From Rotaria socialis (lineage: Eukaryota > Rotifera > Eurotatoria > Philodinida > Philodinidae): 64,000 bases of DNA. The notes beneath the pieces were generated by a model. The model saw only the letters and a program-made list of their open reading frames with translations, was not told the origin of the DNA and did not search any database. Below, piece after piece: positions 1 through 11,891 of this stretch. The DNA lies in contig CAJNYU010003513.1 in NCBI GenBank assembly GCA_905331475.1, forward strand, positions 20,988-84,987, given 5' to 3'. The translations under genes and the position numbers were made by a program. The first letter of the stretch is position 1; the number at the start of each line of letters is the position of its first letter.

Positions 1-26
1 TAATAAAATTAATATCACGACACACG

Positions 27-1648
27 TCATTCAACTTCATTTATTTCAATACGAATAAGTCCGGATAGATATGCATAGGCACACATGGTTAATAGACCCA
101 CAGTAATCACTGCTACTTTATCTCGAAGACGATCTTCACCAGGACTTGTCGATGTCGCAGTTGTTGTTGTAGAATTAGTTGTAACAATATCTCTCGCTAA
201 AATAAAGTTTCCGATATTCGATTAAAACATTCTTTTTTTTTGAACTGAATGACATACGCAAATCACCAAGATATACTGTTAATATTCGATCAACAAAATC
301 ACGAAGATTTTTTCTATTTGACGCATAACGTGCAAGAGCACCATTCGATGCTGGACCATGAATTAATGGAGCCAAATAGCCAAAAACTAAGGCATCAATG
401 CTTGTAGGACTTAAAATGAACAAAATATAATTAGCTAATTGCAAATTAGACTTGTAATCTAATCTATTTGTAAAGCTTACAATAACCAATTATAGTACAA
501 AATAAACTTTAATTTGATTGGTGTATTTTTCGTGTTTGTAATCCATACGTATAGGTAGTAAAGAATAATAAATACTCATACTCGTATCGTCATAAACCGT
601 TCCCAAGGCTCAAAAAATGATCGTATCTCCTCGTACTATCTGATTAGTAAAGATACTCAATGAAAAAAAAATGCGACTTTAACTATTAAAACAATATAAA
701 TAAGAAGTTACCAAGCACCAAAAAGAAATGATTTATTTCCGAGTACATCAGTTAAATGATCCAAAACGTTTTTGCCTTTATCAAATATCTAAAATAACAG
801 AATATGAAAATTATATAAAAGATAAAATTTTTCATACAGATTTTCGAGTCTGTTCAAAATTATCTTCTCCATAAAGAATGCTAAATTGATTTTTAAGTTT
901 TTCCGTTTTTTGTTTACCATAGAAGAATGCGAGTGGAAAACCACCCAATGCTTTTGCATAGATATTAATGATTGAACTTCGATATGCATCATCAAGCCAA
1001 AATGTATCAAGCTATAAAGATTTAAATTTCCTTTTCAAAACATCAATAAAAATCGTAGAACATACCACCGCTGGTATAAATGTTGATTTAACAAGCGCAG
1101 TTAATGCAAGTAAATCAGCATTATTGGCATGATATTCTTCATCAATATCGATATGCTAAATTTAGGAACAAAATTGATTAGGAAACATATATAAATATTT
1201 GATGGAAAAAATCTACAAACCGATTGTTTACAATGATCAACAATAGCTTCGTAACCAGCTGCTAGATGTATGCTATCATTATCACCGAGTAGCAGTGGTA
1301 AACGTTCTGTAATATAATTACAAAATAATAAAATCAATAGTCCATTTCAAAGATTATACCTCTATAAAACATTAATCGCCCAGAGAGTGTTTTAACAGGA
1401 ACATTCAATCGAGAAAAAGCAAAATGAGCCTGTGTAAAGGAAAAACACTAATTAGATTAACAACAAATAAAGTAAGTCTATTGTTTTACTAGAACACTGA
1501 GGCATTCGGGATCGAAAGAAGGTAATACATTGTAGGCTGGCCAAATACATAAAGATGTGAAAGCTAGTTTCTAGAGAATAATTGATTTAATTAAGAAAAA
1601 TGGATAAATGTAAAACTATACTGGTTCAGTTGCAGACGAAGACGACAT
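27..1648 (-). CDS. Metaxin-like mitochondrial outer-membrane protein (about 9 exons)
   Basis: Metaxins sit on the mitochondrial outer membrane, have a GST-like fold and work with the SAM complex in beta-barrel insertion. The ATG is at 1648-1646 and the TGA at 29-27. Exons read as 1648-1622, 1570-1490, 1429-1360, 1306-1221, then about five more, all with GT-AG borders and introns near 50 bp. The second exon gives the metaxin N-terminal thioredoxin-like strand (KLAFTSLCIWPAYNVLPSFD). The exon near 430-270 gives the family signature PTSIDALVFGYLAPL followed by NLRDFVDRIL. The last exon ends in a hydrophobic segment (VAVITVGLLTMCAYAYLSGL) and a short tail, as expected of a tail-anchored metaxin 1/3. 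I cannot separate metaxin 1 from 3. It is divergently placed to the sulfatase gene. Confidence 0.88.
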
Positions 1649-2495
1649 TGAATATAAAACAATTAATGATAAGAAAAAGGGTACACAATAATTCTACCGA
1701 AATCATTTTTTGACATTCTCGCAACAATTGGTCCACACAACGAGGAAATCAGAAAATAGATTTTTACATAGATGAGTGACCTCTGTTGACCAGCCATGTG
1801 CTTTTTGTTTTCAATTATAAATGTAAATAAAAATTGTACAAATCTGAACTAAATGAATGACTGTTTTTCATGTTTGTTTAACATTCTTATTTTGTTGATT
1901 CCATTAAAAACTGTTCGTAAAATAATCATAAACATAAAAAGAATTTCACAGATACCTAAAGTAGTTTCTTTCTTGGTGCAAGTACTTTTTTCTCTGTATA
2001 CTTATCTACAAATGTGTCCCCTTGTCTTGTAAAGATATGTTAAATGTTCTTTTATCTGAGCTGTTGGCCTTAGTCATTTATCATTCGAAGTAATTATTAG
2101 ATGTACTCTGAACTGCAAGTTAATTTATTTTTTTCTTCAAAAATTTATGTTGATTGGCTATTCGGAATGTTTTTCTGGCCGATATAATCTATCAAAAATA
2201 TTTATTAGATGCACTGTATGATCAAAGATCAACAACAGCTGATGATAACATGGAAAACGAGAATGAGTAATAATATTAAGATCACGCCATCACTGATGAT
2301 TTGTTCTCTTGTGTTATCAAGAAACAAATGAGCTTATCAATAAAATTCTTAAGAAAATACTTTCAAATTTTTCAAATTCGCAAAAAACTAGGTGAGCTAA
2401 CTAACTTTCTTTTAACTCATCATCAAACAATATTGCATCTATAAGCTAATTAGTCATTGTAGATCGAATGCATTAGTTCTTCACATCTTTTCAAT
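1649..2495. other. Intergenic, divergent promoter region
   Basis: This AT-rich stretch lies between the divergently transcribed metaxin-like and sulfatase genes, so both promoters should be here. I see no convincing ORF, RNA gene or repeat. Confidence 0.5.
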
Positions 2496-4286
2496 ATGAA
2501 CATTCTTTATGGAATTTATTTTTTTGTTATAAATTTAATAAATCTTTCCAAATCAACTACTCCAAATGTTCTAATCTTTCTTGTGGATGATTTGGGATAT
2601 GGAGATCTAGGATGTTATGGAAATTCAACCATTGATTCGCCACATATTGATTCATTGGCACGTGATGGTGCTAGATATACACAAATGTATTCAGCAGCAC
2701 CAATATGTACACCATCTCGTGCTGGATTTCTCACTGGACGATATCCAATTCGTTTAGGATTAACATCGAACGACAACCGATTTCGTACATTTAATTCGCC
2801 AGGTCAATCGGGTGGTTTACCTCATGATGAGACAACCATAGCTCAAGTTGCACAAGAATTGGGCTATCGAACTGGTTTAGTTGGAAAATGGCATTTAGGC
2901 TTGGGACGTGATGGTGAACATTTGCCGACCCGACATGGTTTTCATACGTTCTTTGGCATGCCTGTCACCAATGTACAGACATGTGGAAATAAGAAAGTAT
3001 ATAATTTAATTGGAGGACATGGCGAAATTCTAGATCGTTCATTTTTTTCCTATTGGATTACGTTGACAGGCAAGGTAAATGATCAAGTTCTTTTTGAAAA
3101 AATTAGTTTATTTTTTTCCCCTAAGATCTGGCTAACAATAATTGTTGTTGCACTAGTGACATGGTTGTTTGGTTCTCGTAAATTAGCTTTTATTATATTA
3201 ATTATATGCGCAATTGGTTTCTTTGGTGGCATGTGGTATACACTTAGTTTTACTCTTCTTAGTCGTTCGTCATGTTTATTGTATCGCAATGAAACAATTA
3301 TTGAACAACCTGTTCATCTAGAGGATTTAACTCTACGGAACACGAACGAAGCCACTCGATTTATGACGGAAACTGTTCAAATTCATAAGAAACCATTTTT
3401 TCTCTATATGGCTTATGTTAAAGTACATACTGCCCTATTTACTCTTCCGGAAAATGTTGGACGTAGTCGTCATGGCGCCTATGGTGATAATATTGAGGAA
3501 CTTGATTGGAGTGTAGGAAAAATTCTTCAAACATTGAAGATTTTAAATATTGAAAATGATACTCTAATTTTCTTTTCTTCTGATAATGGACCTTTTCTTG
3601 AACGTGGCATTGAAGCTGGATTTTGTGGTCGTGCTATAGCATCTTCTGGTAAGCTCAGCGAACCATTACGAGGTGCAAAAGGACAAACATGGGAGTGTGG
3701 TATTCGTGTTCCTGGTATAGTTCGTTGGCCAGGACATGTCGTGTCTGGTCAGACCATTGAAAGTATATCTTCTTTACTCGATTTCTATCCTTCATTGTTG
3801 GAACTATGGAATGTTGAATCGATGCCAGATCGACCTATTGATGGTGTGAGTTTGTGGTCAAATTTGAAATTCATTTCTGACACAAGTCAAGTACGAAAAG
3901 AACGCAAAACCCTCTTTCATTACTGTGGCTCAACGATAGCAGCTGTACGTCAGGGCAAATATAAGGCACATTATTGGACACCAAAATGGGATGAAGGTAT
4001 GCGTGCATGTCCTAGTGTTACCATCTGCCCGTGTCTTGGTACAGAACATTCACCGCCATTATTGTTTGATATTGAAGCTGATCCAGCAGAAGAATCACCA
4101 TTAGATATTCAAAACTATGCAGAAGTTTTATCTATGATGAATATTGCTATTCGAAAACATCAAGCAACACTTGTTTCAGTACCCAATCAACTAGAAACTT
4201 TAGCATTACCATGGTTATTTCCTTGCTGTAATTCACAAGGTTGGACACGTATGATTCGTTTGATAACTAATTCTTGTCAATGCTGA
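2496..4286 (+). CDS. Intronless steryl-sulfatase/arylsulfatase-like membrane sulfatase
   Basis: 596-residue sulfatase that should hydrolyse sulfate esters in the secretory/lysosomal system. The N-terminus is hydrophobic (signal peptide). Metal ligands D31-D32 sit in FLVDDLGYGD. C71 in CTPSRAGFLTGR is the cysteine normally converted to formylglycine, and R75 follows correctly. The second acid pair is D363-N364 in FFSSDNG. Residues about 209-226 and 229-254 form two hydrophobic helices, the membrane hairpin typical of the steroid-sulfatase/ARSD-H branch rather than arylsulfatase A. The HTALF and YGDNIEELDWSVG segments also fit that branch. There is no intron in 1.8 kb although the neighbouring genes are intron-rich, so retroposition or horizontal origin is possible. 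Substrate cannot be told from sequence. Confidence 0.93.
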   Translation: MNILYGIYFFVINLINLSKSTTPNVLIFLVDDLGYGDLGCYGNSTIDSPHIDSLARDGARYTQMYSAAPICTPSRAGFLTGRYPIRLGLTSNDNRFRTFNSPGQSGGLPHDETTIAQVAQELGYRTGLVGKWHLGLGRDGEHLPTRHGFHTFFGMPVTNVQTCGNKKVYNLIGGHGEILDRSFFSYWITLTGKVNDQVLFEKISLFFSPKIWLTIIVVALVTWLFGSRKLAFIILIICAIGFFGGMWYTLSFTLLSRSSCLLYRNETIIEQPVHLEDLTLRNTNEATRFMTETVQIHKKPFFLYMAYVKVHTALFTLPENVGRSRHGAYGDNIEELDWSVGKILQTLKILNIENDTLIFFSSDNGPFLERGIEAGFCGRAIASSGKLSEPLRGAKGQTWECGIRVPGIVRWPGHVVSGQTIESISSLLDFYPSLLELWNVESMPDRPIDGVSLWSNLKFISDTSQVRKERKTLFHYCGSTIAAVRQGKYKAHYWTPKWDEGMRACPSVTICPCLGTEHSPPLLFDIEADPAEESPLDIQNYAEVLSMMNIAIRKHQATLVSVPNQLETLALPWLFPCCNSQGWTRMIRLITNSCQC

Positions 4287-5530
4287 TCATTAGTGAAACT
4301 TTTGCGATAATTCGTCTCAGATTACTGCAATACAATCTAATGTATTTCTTACACCAAACATCAATGTATACACATGAATTATAATTTTTATTCAAACTAT
4401 AAACAGAATAAGTGATAGTTTTTAGAGCAGCTCTCTTTAGTACGTTTGAGAAGGGTACTTCGACTTGTGCCCGATACATATTTTACCGGAGAAAAATGGC
4501 ATATCTATGTAAACAAATTATTTCCACTAGATTGGTTTCTTCGGATCATTTCCAACTGTAGTTTGACAGCAAAATCGCTTTAAATATATCTTACTACCTA
4601 TTTTACAAGAGTTTTCTTTTATATTTCACACAGAAAAAAAAGATGTGCTTTGCAATGAATCTATTCTAAACTCTATTGATTCATTATCTACCTTAATGAT
4701 GTTAATCATCGTAATCTGTCTACTACTGAGTACAACTAGGTTTTCCATTGTCAATCGTAATTCTGACAGTTTAAAATAGAATAATTTTCATTGGGTATTA
4801 TATTTGAGCATTCATTTGAAAGTAGATAAATTTTTGCTTGAAATAATTTTCTCGTTTCTTTTCATTTGAACTTAGGTAACAGGCAAAATTGCACTTGTGC
4901 TCTTAGATTATCCTAGATACGGCCATCTCACATAAAACTTTCTTCTTCTTCTTCTTGTTCTTTCCCTTGAGATACAAATCTTAGTATTTACCTAACACGC
5001 ATTTTATTTCCAGTTCTTCCGTTTATTACTGAAAATATCCTCATCAAAACAAACGGAAGTTATTAATGTTGAACAAGTTATATTTGTCTAACTGTTATAC
5101 CAATATTTATTGGTACACATTAAAAATTTTGTTTTCTTTTACTTTCTTCAGAAAAAAAGAGCAAATAACTATATGAAGAGCACCACAGAAAACGTAAGAA
5201 ATTTTTTTTTCCTGTGGAGTACTTTTCGAGCATATAATATGAGTGGCTATCATCATTGAGAGTTTCTCTTTCCTTTTTTTTTATCAAATGTTGATTGTAT
5301 TTGATTCATCAATAAATTGAGGTACATGACAAGTTACCATGATTATGAAGTTGATTAAATGACAACATAATTCCAATGAGCAGCGACATCAGACGTTGAA
5401 ATCGTCAAAGAGTATTTTTTTTCTTATATTTTGAATCTATACAAAAGAAAAAAAGTCTAGTCTTAATTTAATCATTGGAATAGTATCGATAAATACTTAC
5501 AATTTGATTGAATTCTGATGACTTATAAAT
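4287..5530. other. Intergenic, no gene seen
   Basis: AT-rich sequence between the convergent sulfatase (+) and an unrecognised gene (-). It holds a short CTT microsatellite near 4942-4955. Apparent ORFs are short and lack family features. Confidence 0.5.
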
Positions 5531-7029
5531 CTATTTATTTAATTCGTACTTTTTTAAATGAATAATACCTGTCTTATGAAGTTTTTTCTCGTTTAAATAT
5601 CGATTAAAATCATCGATAGCTGCTGTTGTATTAAGTGATTTTCGAGAACATTTTCTTCTCTTCTTTTGCGATTTTATAGAACAATCACTGATCGTTTCCG
5701 AAGTACAATTTTGATTCATATTTTGTGTAGATGTTGCTATACGTTCGAGTGATTGTACACGAGTTGTTCTACTTAATTTGTTTGGTTTACCACAATAATC
5801 ATTAATATGTTGAATGCCGAATGTTTTATTACACTTTTTTATTTCTTGCCGTGAATTGGGATCACCGGAACGGTAAGCTGCATATTTTACAGCTGGATAA
5901 ATCCATGTCAACGCAATACGATAGTGTAGAAAAATGTCTATGATAGAAATTTTCATCAATCTTTTTCATATAAAAAGCAGCTTATGAGAAAAAGCATTGA
6001 TTGAACAGCATACTATAATTTCTATGAAATCCTCGAATAGAAAAACAAAATGAACCTTTGACAATTGTTTGTAAAACCATAGCATCACTAAATTTGATCT
6101 TAAAAAAGACGGAGAAAAAAAATATATGTCTTCAACTTCATTTCTCATACTTGATTCTCAAGTTCACAATTCAGTAAATCAAAATCAGTTACAAGCAAAT
6201 CAAGAGCTAAATATAATTGATCATCAGGCAACAAAAGATCATAGCCAATATCTTGATGAATTTGTTTTAAATCACGTAATCGATTAATATTACATTTAAA
6301 TATATCTATTGATCGACGAGCGACTGGCAAATTAATCATTTTACCATCAGGAAAATGAATTCGTGTCAAACGCATATCAACAAATGTTCGTTTGGCTAAT
6401 ATGAATATAAAAACCCACAGCCTTGAACGATAAATACATAGATATAGATGATTTCTATACATACTTAATGCACATAGGAGACGCATTTTTTGAACAAAAT
6501 TATCAAATTCAGTATCGAGATTGTAATGAAAAGCACAGGCACGTGGTACACAAAAACTACTGAAACGTTGCTAAAAAAGAATGTGTTGATTTAAGAAAAA
6601 TAAAAACATAATCCTAGTTTTCAACAATAAATCGGCATGAAAAGAAAGCCGGAAATCATCATTTCCTTGGTGTTATTTCATTCTCCAAGTCTACGTCGTA
6701 ATCACTTTTCCAAGATAAATTGCAATTCTACAATTCGTTAAACCGTAAATTATTCTATTTTGTGTTTTTTAGCATTACGAATTCTCTTCTTTTTTTTTCA
6801 TTAAAATCATTTTTACCAGCGTATTTATTTGTACCCGTCGTAATGATGATGTTTGAAATGCGTTAATAGCAAAATAAGTTAATTCACTTGAATATTCTAA
6901 AAGATTATTTAAAAATTGAGCAAATTGAATTCGTAGCAATTTTGGCACATGCTGAGAAAGTTTCGCTTCACGGTCCATTTTTTTCAAAGTTCTTCTTTCG
7001 AAATCAATTGACTCATTATATTGTAGCAT
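5531..7029 (-). CDS. Unrecognised five-exon gene
   Basis: I do not recognise the family. Start ATG at 7029. Consecutive open segments join with correct phase across GT-AG introns: exon 1 ends in ...SSLRR near 6836; exon 2 (near 6570-6470) contains QRFSSFCVPRACAF; exon 3 contains RTFVDMRLTRIHFPDG and LLLPDDQLYLALDLL; a 43-bp exon at 6098-6056; and a last exon beginning DIFLHYRIALTWIYPAVKYA and ending at 5531. The product is about 330 residues. The first part is helical; the tail is basic (SQKKRRKCSRK), which would suit nuclear or nucleolar localisation. No signal peptide is seen. That all five pieces splice in frame argues for a real, constrained gene. Confidence 0.6.
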
Positions 7030-8480
7030 TGTAAGTTGCTTGCTTGTACAATGATTATATGTCTATTTGATTAATTCTTTCATGATTCTGTCGATCTATG
7101 TTAATGATTAATGATCACGAACGAGAAGAATCATGAACTCAGATGAAAAGTATAATGGAAATTAAAATTTTTGTAATCTATATAATTCAATCAAAATCAA
7201 TGCATGACAACCAAATATATGCTCAAAGAGAGAGAGAGAGAGAGAAAGAGAAGAATTTCTTCAAATTCAATGGTCTATTTTAATTGATAAGAACTTTGAA
7301 AAGAAAAAAAAAACAGATCAAATTCTTCGATTAAGAAAAGAAGTCCTAATATAAATCAAAAGATTTCTAAGCATTCATATCTTTAACTAAATTAAGTATA
7401 TTATCTAATAAATGTCAATTTTTGCTTCCTTACAAGTCTAATGAATGTCAACGATTGCAAAAAGAAAAAGAAAACTTCTGATTATTCTATTTGAAAGATT
7501 AATTAATCGTTTATATTTCATTTTTGTCAAATTAAATTAAGAAAGATTATTTTATTTTTGGTCATATTAGCATAGATCAACATATAATTCGAAGTTATAT
7601 CATAATGCTTTCTTGTTATATGCATTTGCACGTATTCATCTTGTGACTTCCTATTCGGGTCCATGTACGTTCATCATTCATGTTGAATTACTCGGTTAGA
7701 AGTTTGACAGTAGTAGAAACCGGGTAGAAGAAAGAGAAAGCACAATTTTGTTGTCAGAATTCCGAAAAATATAACGACAGGGGGAGGGAAGGAGATCGAC
7801 TATGTGAACATATCTGACTTTCATGCTTCCTTTCTCTCTTCGATGGTTGAAGTGACGCCTTGTGATTTCTCGTAAACATGCCGATCGCCAACGACATTTT
7901 TCCTTCTTTTTTTCTCCTTAGCTTTTTCTTGTCGCATTAACCCGTTCAAGTTTTGTATATCTGCTCTATCTCGCTATCATTTTCCTGTCTTTTTCCTTCT
8001 GAATTATCAACAATACGATTCTCTCTCTCTCTCTCTCTCTCTTGCTTTCATTTTCCGTTTAAATGCATTTTTTTCTCTTTTTTCTGTTTCGTCCCATCTA
8101 TTTGCAATAATTAATTGTATAGCGGGCATTTTTTTATCTTTTTCCGAGCAGTCTGTTTTTCTTGCTATGCTCCTCTTTTTCTTTCACTGTTGATTCGACC
8201 AAATTTTTTCCGGTTCTCTCAATGTCGCTGTGAGAGAAGTCGTGCTCTTTGGAATACTTGATAAAGAAATAATAAAAAAAAAAAGGGAAAAACCGAGAGC
8301 GTAAGACGATGAGAAAACGCAGAAATAGTTGAGAGCATTGAGTGACACAATAAAGTACATCTTCAATGACGGCTCATCAAAATGAGAATACTGACGAAAG
8401 TAAGAACGAAGAGAACAGAAATGTGTCGTGATTGATTATTGTCGAGAACATCCTCTCTTCTCGTTATCATCATCATCATC
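7030..8480. other. Intergenic with AG/CT microsatellites
   Basis: AT-rich and pyrimidine-rich spacer between divergent genes. It contains an (AG)n run near 7226-7250 and a (CT)n run at 8021-8043. No coding feature supported. Confidence 0.55.
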
Positions 8481-11400
8481 ATGCAGGCTCCATTGTTTTC
8501 CTTATTACACAAACAACAACCATCCACTGGCAATCATATTGTCAATCGGCATAATGTCAAATTGTTTATTCGGATTTGTGTCGGTCTCGCTTTGGCACAT
8601 ATTGTTGGCCAACGATTTCGACCGAGTAATGCTGCTCCTAGCGTTACAAAATCCAATTGGAAATATCGACCTCAAAAAGTACAACCGACGGCTCTCGGTG
8701 ATGGTAAGTTTACATTCATCATGATTATATTCGATTTGTTTGCCAACACCGGAAAATAATACAAAAAGAGAATAGGATATCATTTTCATTTGACAGCCAT
8801 ATGACAAAAAACATGCTGTTTTCTTAAATAACTTCTCATGAGAATTGAGGTTTTATGTTTTTGATTGTAAAAGAAAAGAAATCAAAGGTGACATAAAATT
8901 CATTATTTAGATCAAGCCGATGATGAAAAAACTACTACAATTAGCACGTCAACTATTTTGTTAACTACCAACGGCTGGCGACCGGGACAATTGAAAAACT
9001 GTACTGAGCCTGGTTAGTATTAAAAGAGATTTATATTTCTCATGCCTATTCTAGAGTAAGCCTTCAGGCAAAACATTTTTCTTTAATTCATGTCAAATCA
9101 AATTATAAAAGAAAGTATTATATTGTAATTTAATCTTTACATACTTCTATTTTTGAGAAGATTTTCATGAAAATGCTAAATTATTCAAAAAGAAAATACA
9201 TTCTTTTGTTATTTTTCTTTACAGCCATCGATGAATTTCCCGAAGACCTTTTTACTCAGTCACAACGACGTCATGTAAGTCAATATCAATGTTCACGTGT
9301 ATAAATATAGCAATCGATTATAATTATCGTATAGGGAGCGATCATATTTCATTTTATGGCTTGTCTCTATATTTTCATTGCCATAGCAATCGTTGTCGAC
9401 GATTATTTTATATCTGCATTGGATAAACTTTGTGCGGTATGAATTTAATTAATGTCAATTCGAATATATATATATCGGAATATAATTGTTGTTTTCTCTT
9501 TTGTCAGGCATTGGGTCTTGACGAAGATGTTGCAGGCGCAACATTCATGGCTGCTGGTTCGTCTTCACCTGAGCTTTTTACTGCTATTATTGGTAAAGAT
9601 ATATATATATTTTTTTTTAAATAGGATATTAATTTAGAGAACAAAAATATTCCTTTAGGTATTTTTGTGGCTAAAGGCGATGTTGGTGTAGGAACAATTG
9701 TCGGCTCAGCTGTATTCAACGTTGTCTGTGTCATTGGTGTATGTGGATTATTCGTTAATGGAGTAAGTTTGAGAATAAATTATATATGAATTAATAATAA
9801 CTATTTTTTTTTATTTCTTCCGATAGGCAATACGATTGACCTGGTGGTATGTATGTCTAATATGATACGTCACTATACATTACTGAAATTGTTTTGTTTC
9901 TTTTAATAAATTGACATATAGGCCATTATGTCGTGATTCTATATACTATGGCTTGTCAATCCTTGTTCTAATCATAGTAAGTAACAATCAACAAATAGAA
10001 CGTTATAATGATAAATTATGCATATATGTATATAGTGTTTATCCGATGGACGTATAACATTATTCGAATCGATATTTCTTCTATTAATGTATGCAGGATA
10101 TATATGTATTATGTGGTAAGAACTAACTGAAATGATAGTTTGAAAAATTGATTTATTTCGACTAGTAATAATCAAAAACTGCAAAGATTATTTGTTAATC
10201 GTTGGCAAGTTTTTAAAACATATGGTGGACCCGAAGAGCCAATACTGACTTATGCGAATAATCAAAGATCATACGGAATGAATAATACTTATGGTGAGTT
10301 TGTTCTTTGATTGTTTTTTTTTCTTTAAAAAAAGCTTTTTTCTTCTTCTGTAATTTAATAGAACGATTCGCTGATGATGATGGCCGGACCTCTAATAACA
10401 ATCCAACGATGGAGCAAAATAATCCTATGCCAATTGATGAAATGATAGCTAGATCATGTTTACCATTTGATTTCGAAACGACAGTACTTAGAATAATGAT
10501 GTCAAGATATTATCGAAGTCAAACTCGATTTAAAATGGCTGTACGATTCGTCATCAGTGAAGTAAAATAAACGAAAAACATGAGAAGAGAATCTATCTCT
10601 TCTTTTTCTAGACACGGTTACAACAAGGACAAGGTGTAACTCGTCCACAGAAGCCAGCAAACGAAAGACGATTCTCATTTTATCAAGGTCGAACACCAAG
10701 GTAGTAGAGTTTTTTAAAAAAGAATAATTTCATTAGAGAAAAAAAATAATACTATTATATTTAGTTTGTTAGCAGCTGAAGATAATTATGACGATTGGAA
10801 AAATATTCCTAATTGCAGTAATGATCCAATGAACTGTGGAAAATGGGTAATAATTTCACCAATTAAAATTCTCTTCCATTTTACAATTCCTGACTGTCGT
10901 AATCCGAGGTGAGTAATTATATCTCAAGTTTTCTTTGCTTCTAACCAATATTATACATACATATCCAATAGATGGTTTAAATGGTATCCATTTACATTTG
11001 TCATGGCTATTGTTTGGTTATGTCTATTGACTTATCTAATGGTTTGGATGGTTACAATTATTGGTTTTACATTTGGCATACCGGATAGTGTTATGGGCAT
11101 AACATTTTTGGCTGCTGGTAGTAGCGTTCCAGATGCAATGAGTAGTGTCTTAGTCGTTCGGCAAGGTAGAAATCGAATATAAATCTAATGATATAGTACA
11201 AAACAAAATTTTTCTATCATTAGGTCTTGTCGATATGGGTGTATCAAATACATTTGGTTCGAACGTATTTGATTTACTAGTTGGCCTTGCTCTACCATGG
11301 TTTTCTAAAGCATTAGCTAGTGGAGAAGCCGTACATATAAATTCCAATGGATTGATGTACGATTCTGTTCTTCTACTTGGCATTGTTGGCATAACGGTAA

Positions 11401-11607
11401 GACACAAACCAGATGGAAAAACAAAAACTATATATATATATATATATATTTGATTATCTATTCTAGGTAGTTAGTTTTCACCGTCGAAAATGGTATTTAG
11501 ATAAAAATTTGGGTATTTTTTTCCTTGCTGTTTATGGAATATTCGTGATTTTCTCATTATTAATTGAACTTAATGTCTTCGGTTTTGTCAACCCACCTAT
11601 GTGTTAA
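8481..11607 (+). CDS. K+-dependent Na+/Ca2+ exchanger-like (NCKX, SLC24 family)
   Basis: Membrane antiporter that exports Ca2+ (and K+) against Na+ entry. I take ATG 8481 as the start; codons before it are isoleucine repeats from a CAT microsatellite. Exons read as 8481-8703, 8911-9012, 9225-9274, 9335-9436, 9508-9592, 9659-9762, then about six more; TAA at 11605-11607. The N-terminal hydrophobic segment is followed by a Thr-rich extracellular stretch. The alpha-1 repeat reads [15 protein letters not shown] with a following [11 protein letters not shown] long acidic/polar cytoplasmic loop lies in the middle. The alpha-2 repeat reads [17 protein letters not shown] followed by [19 protein letters not shown]. 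The C-terminal helices end in NPPMC. Both alpha repeats carry the acidic residue used for ion binding, so function looks intact. Confidence 0.92.
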
Positions 11608-11891
11608 ATAGAGAAATCTTTTATTTTTTTTTGTTTCTTGTCATATCACACTATTTTAGAATAATAAGGTATTTTTTTGTGTGTATTTAATTTTTTCATC
11701 CATATCAAATACATATCGTTTTTGCTGTTGTTTTCCTCACATAAAATAAAAAAAATGCTGTTAGGCTGACGAAATGGACCCGAACACGCAAGATAAAAAG
11801 GAAAAAAACAGTGCCTCTTCATCTCACAGAGAAATCGCTATACAATCGAGCAGTAAAAATTCCTTGAAATATGAAATAAACTCAAAAGAAG
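11608..11891. other. 3' flank of exchanger gene
   Basis: Short AT-rich stretch with an AATAAA-like signal (CATAAAATAAAA) near 11740. Nothing else seen before the inverted-repeat element. Confidence 0.4.
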
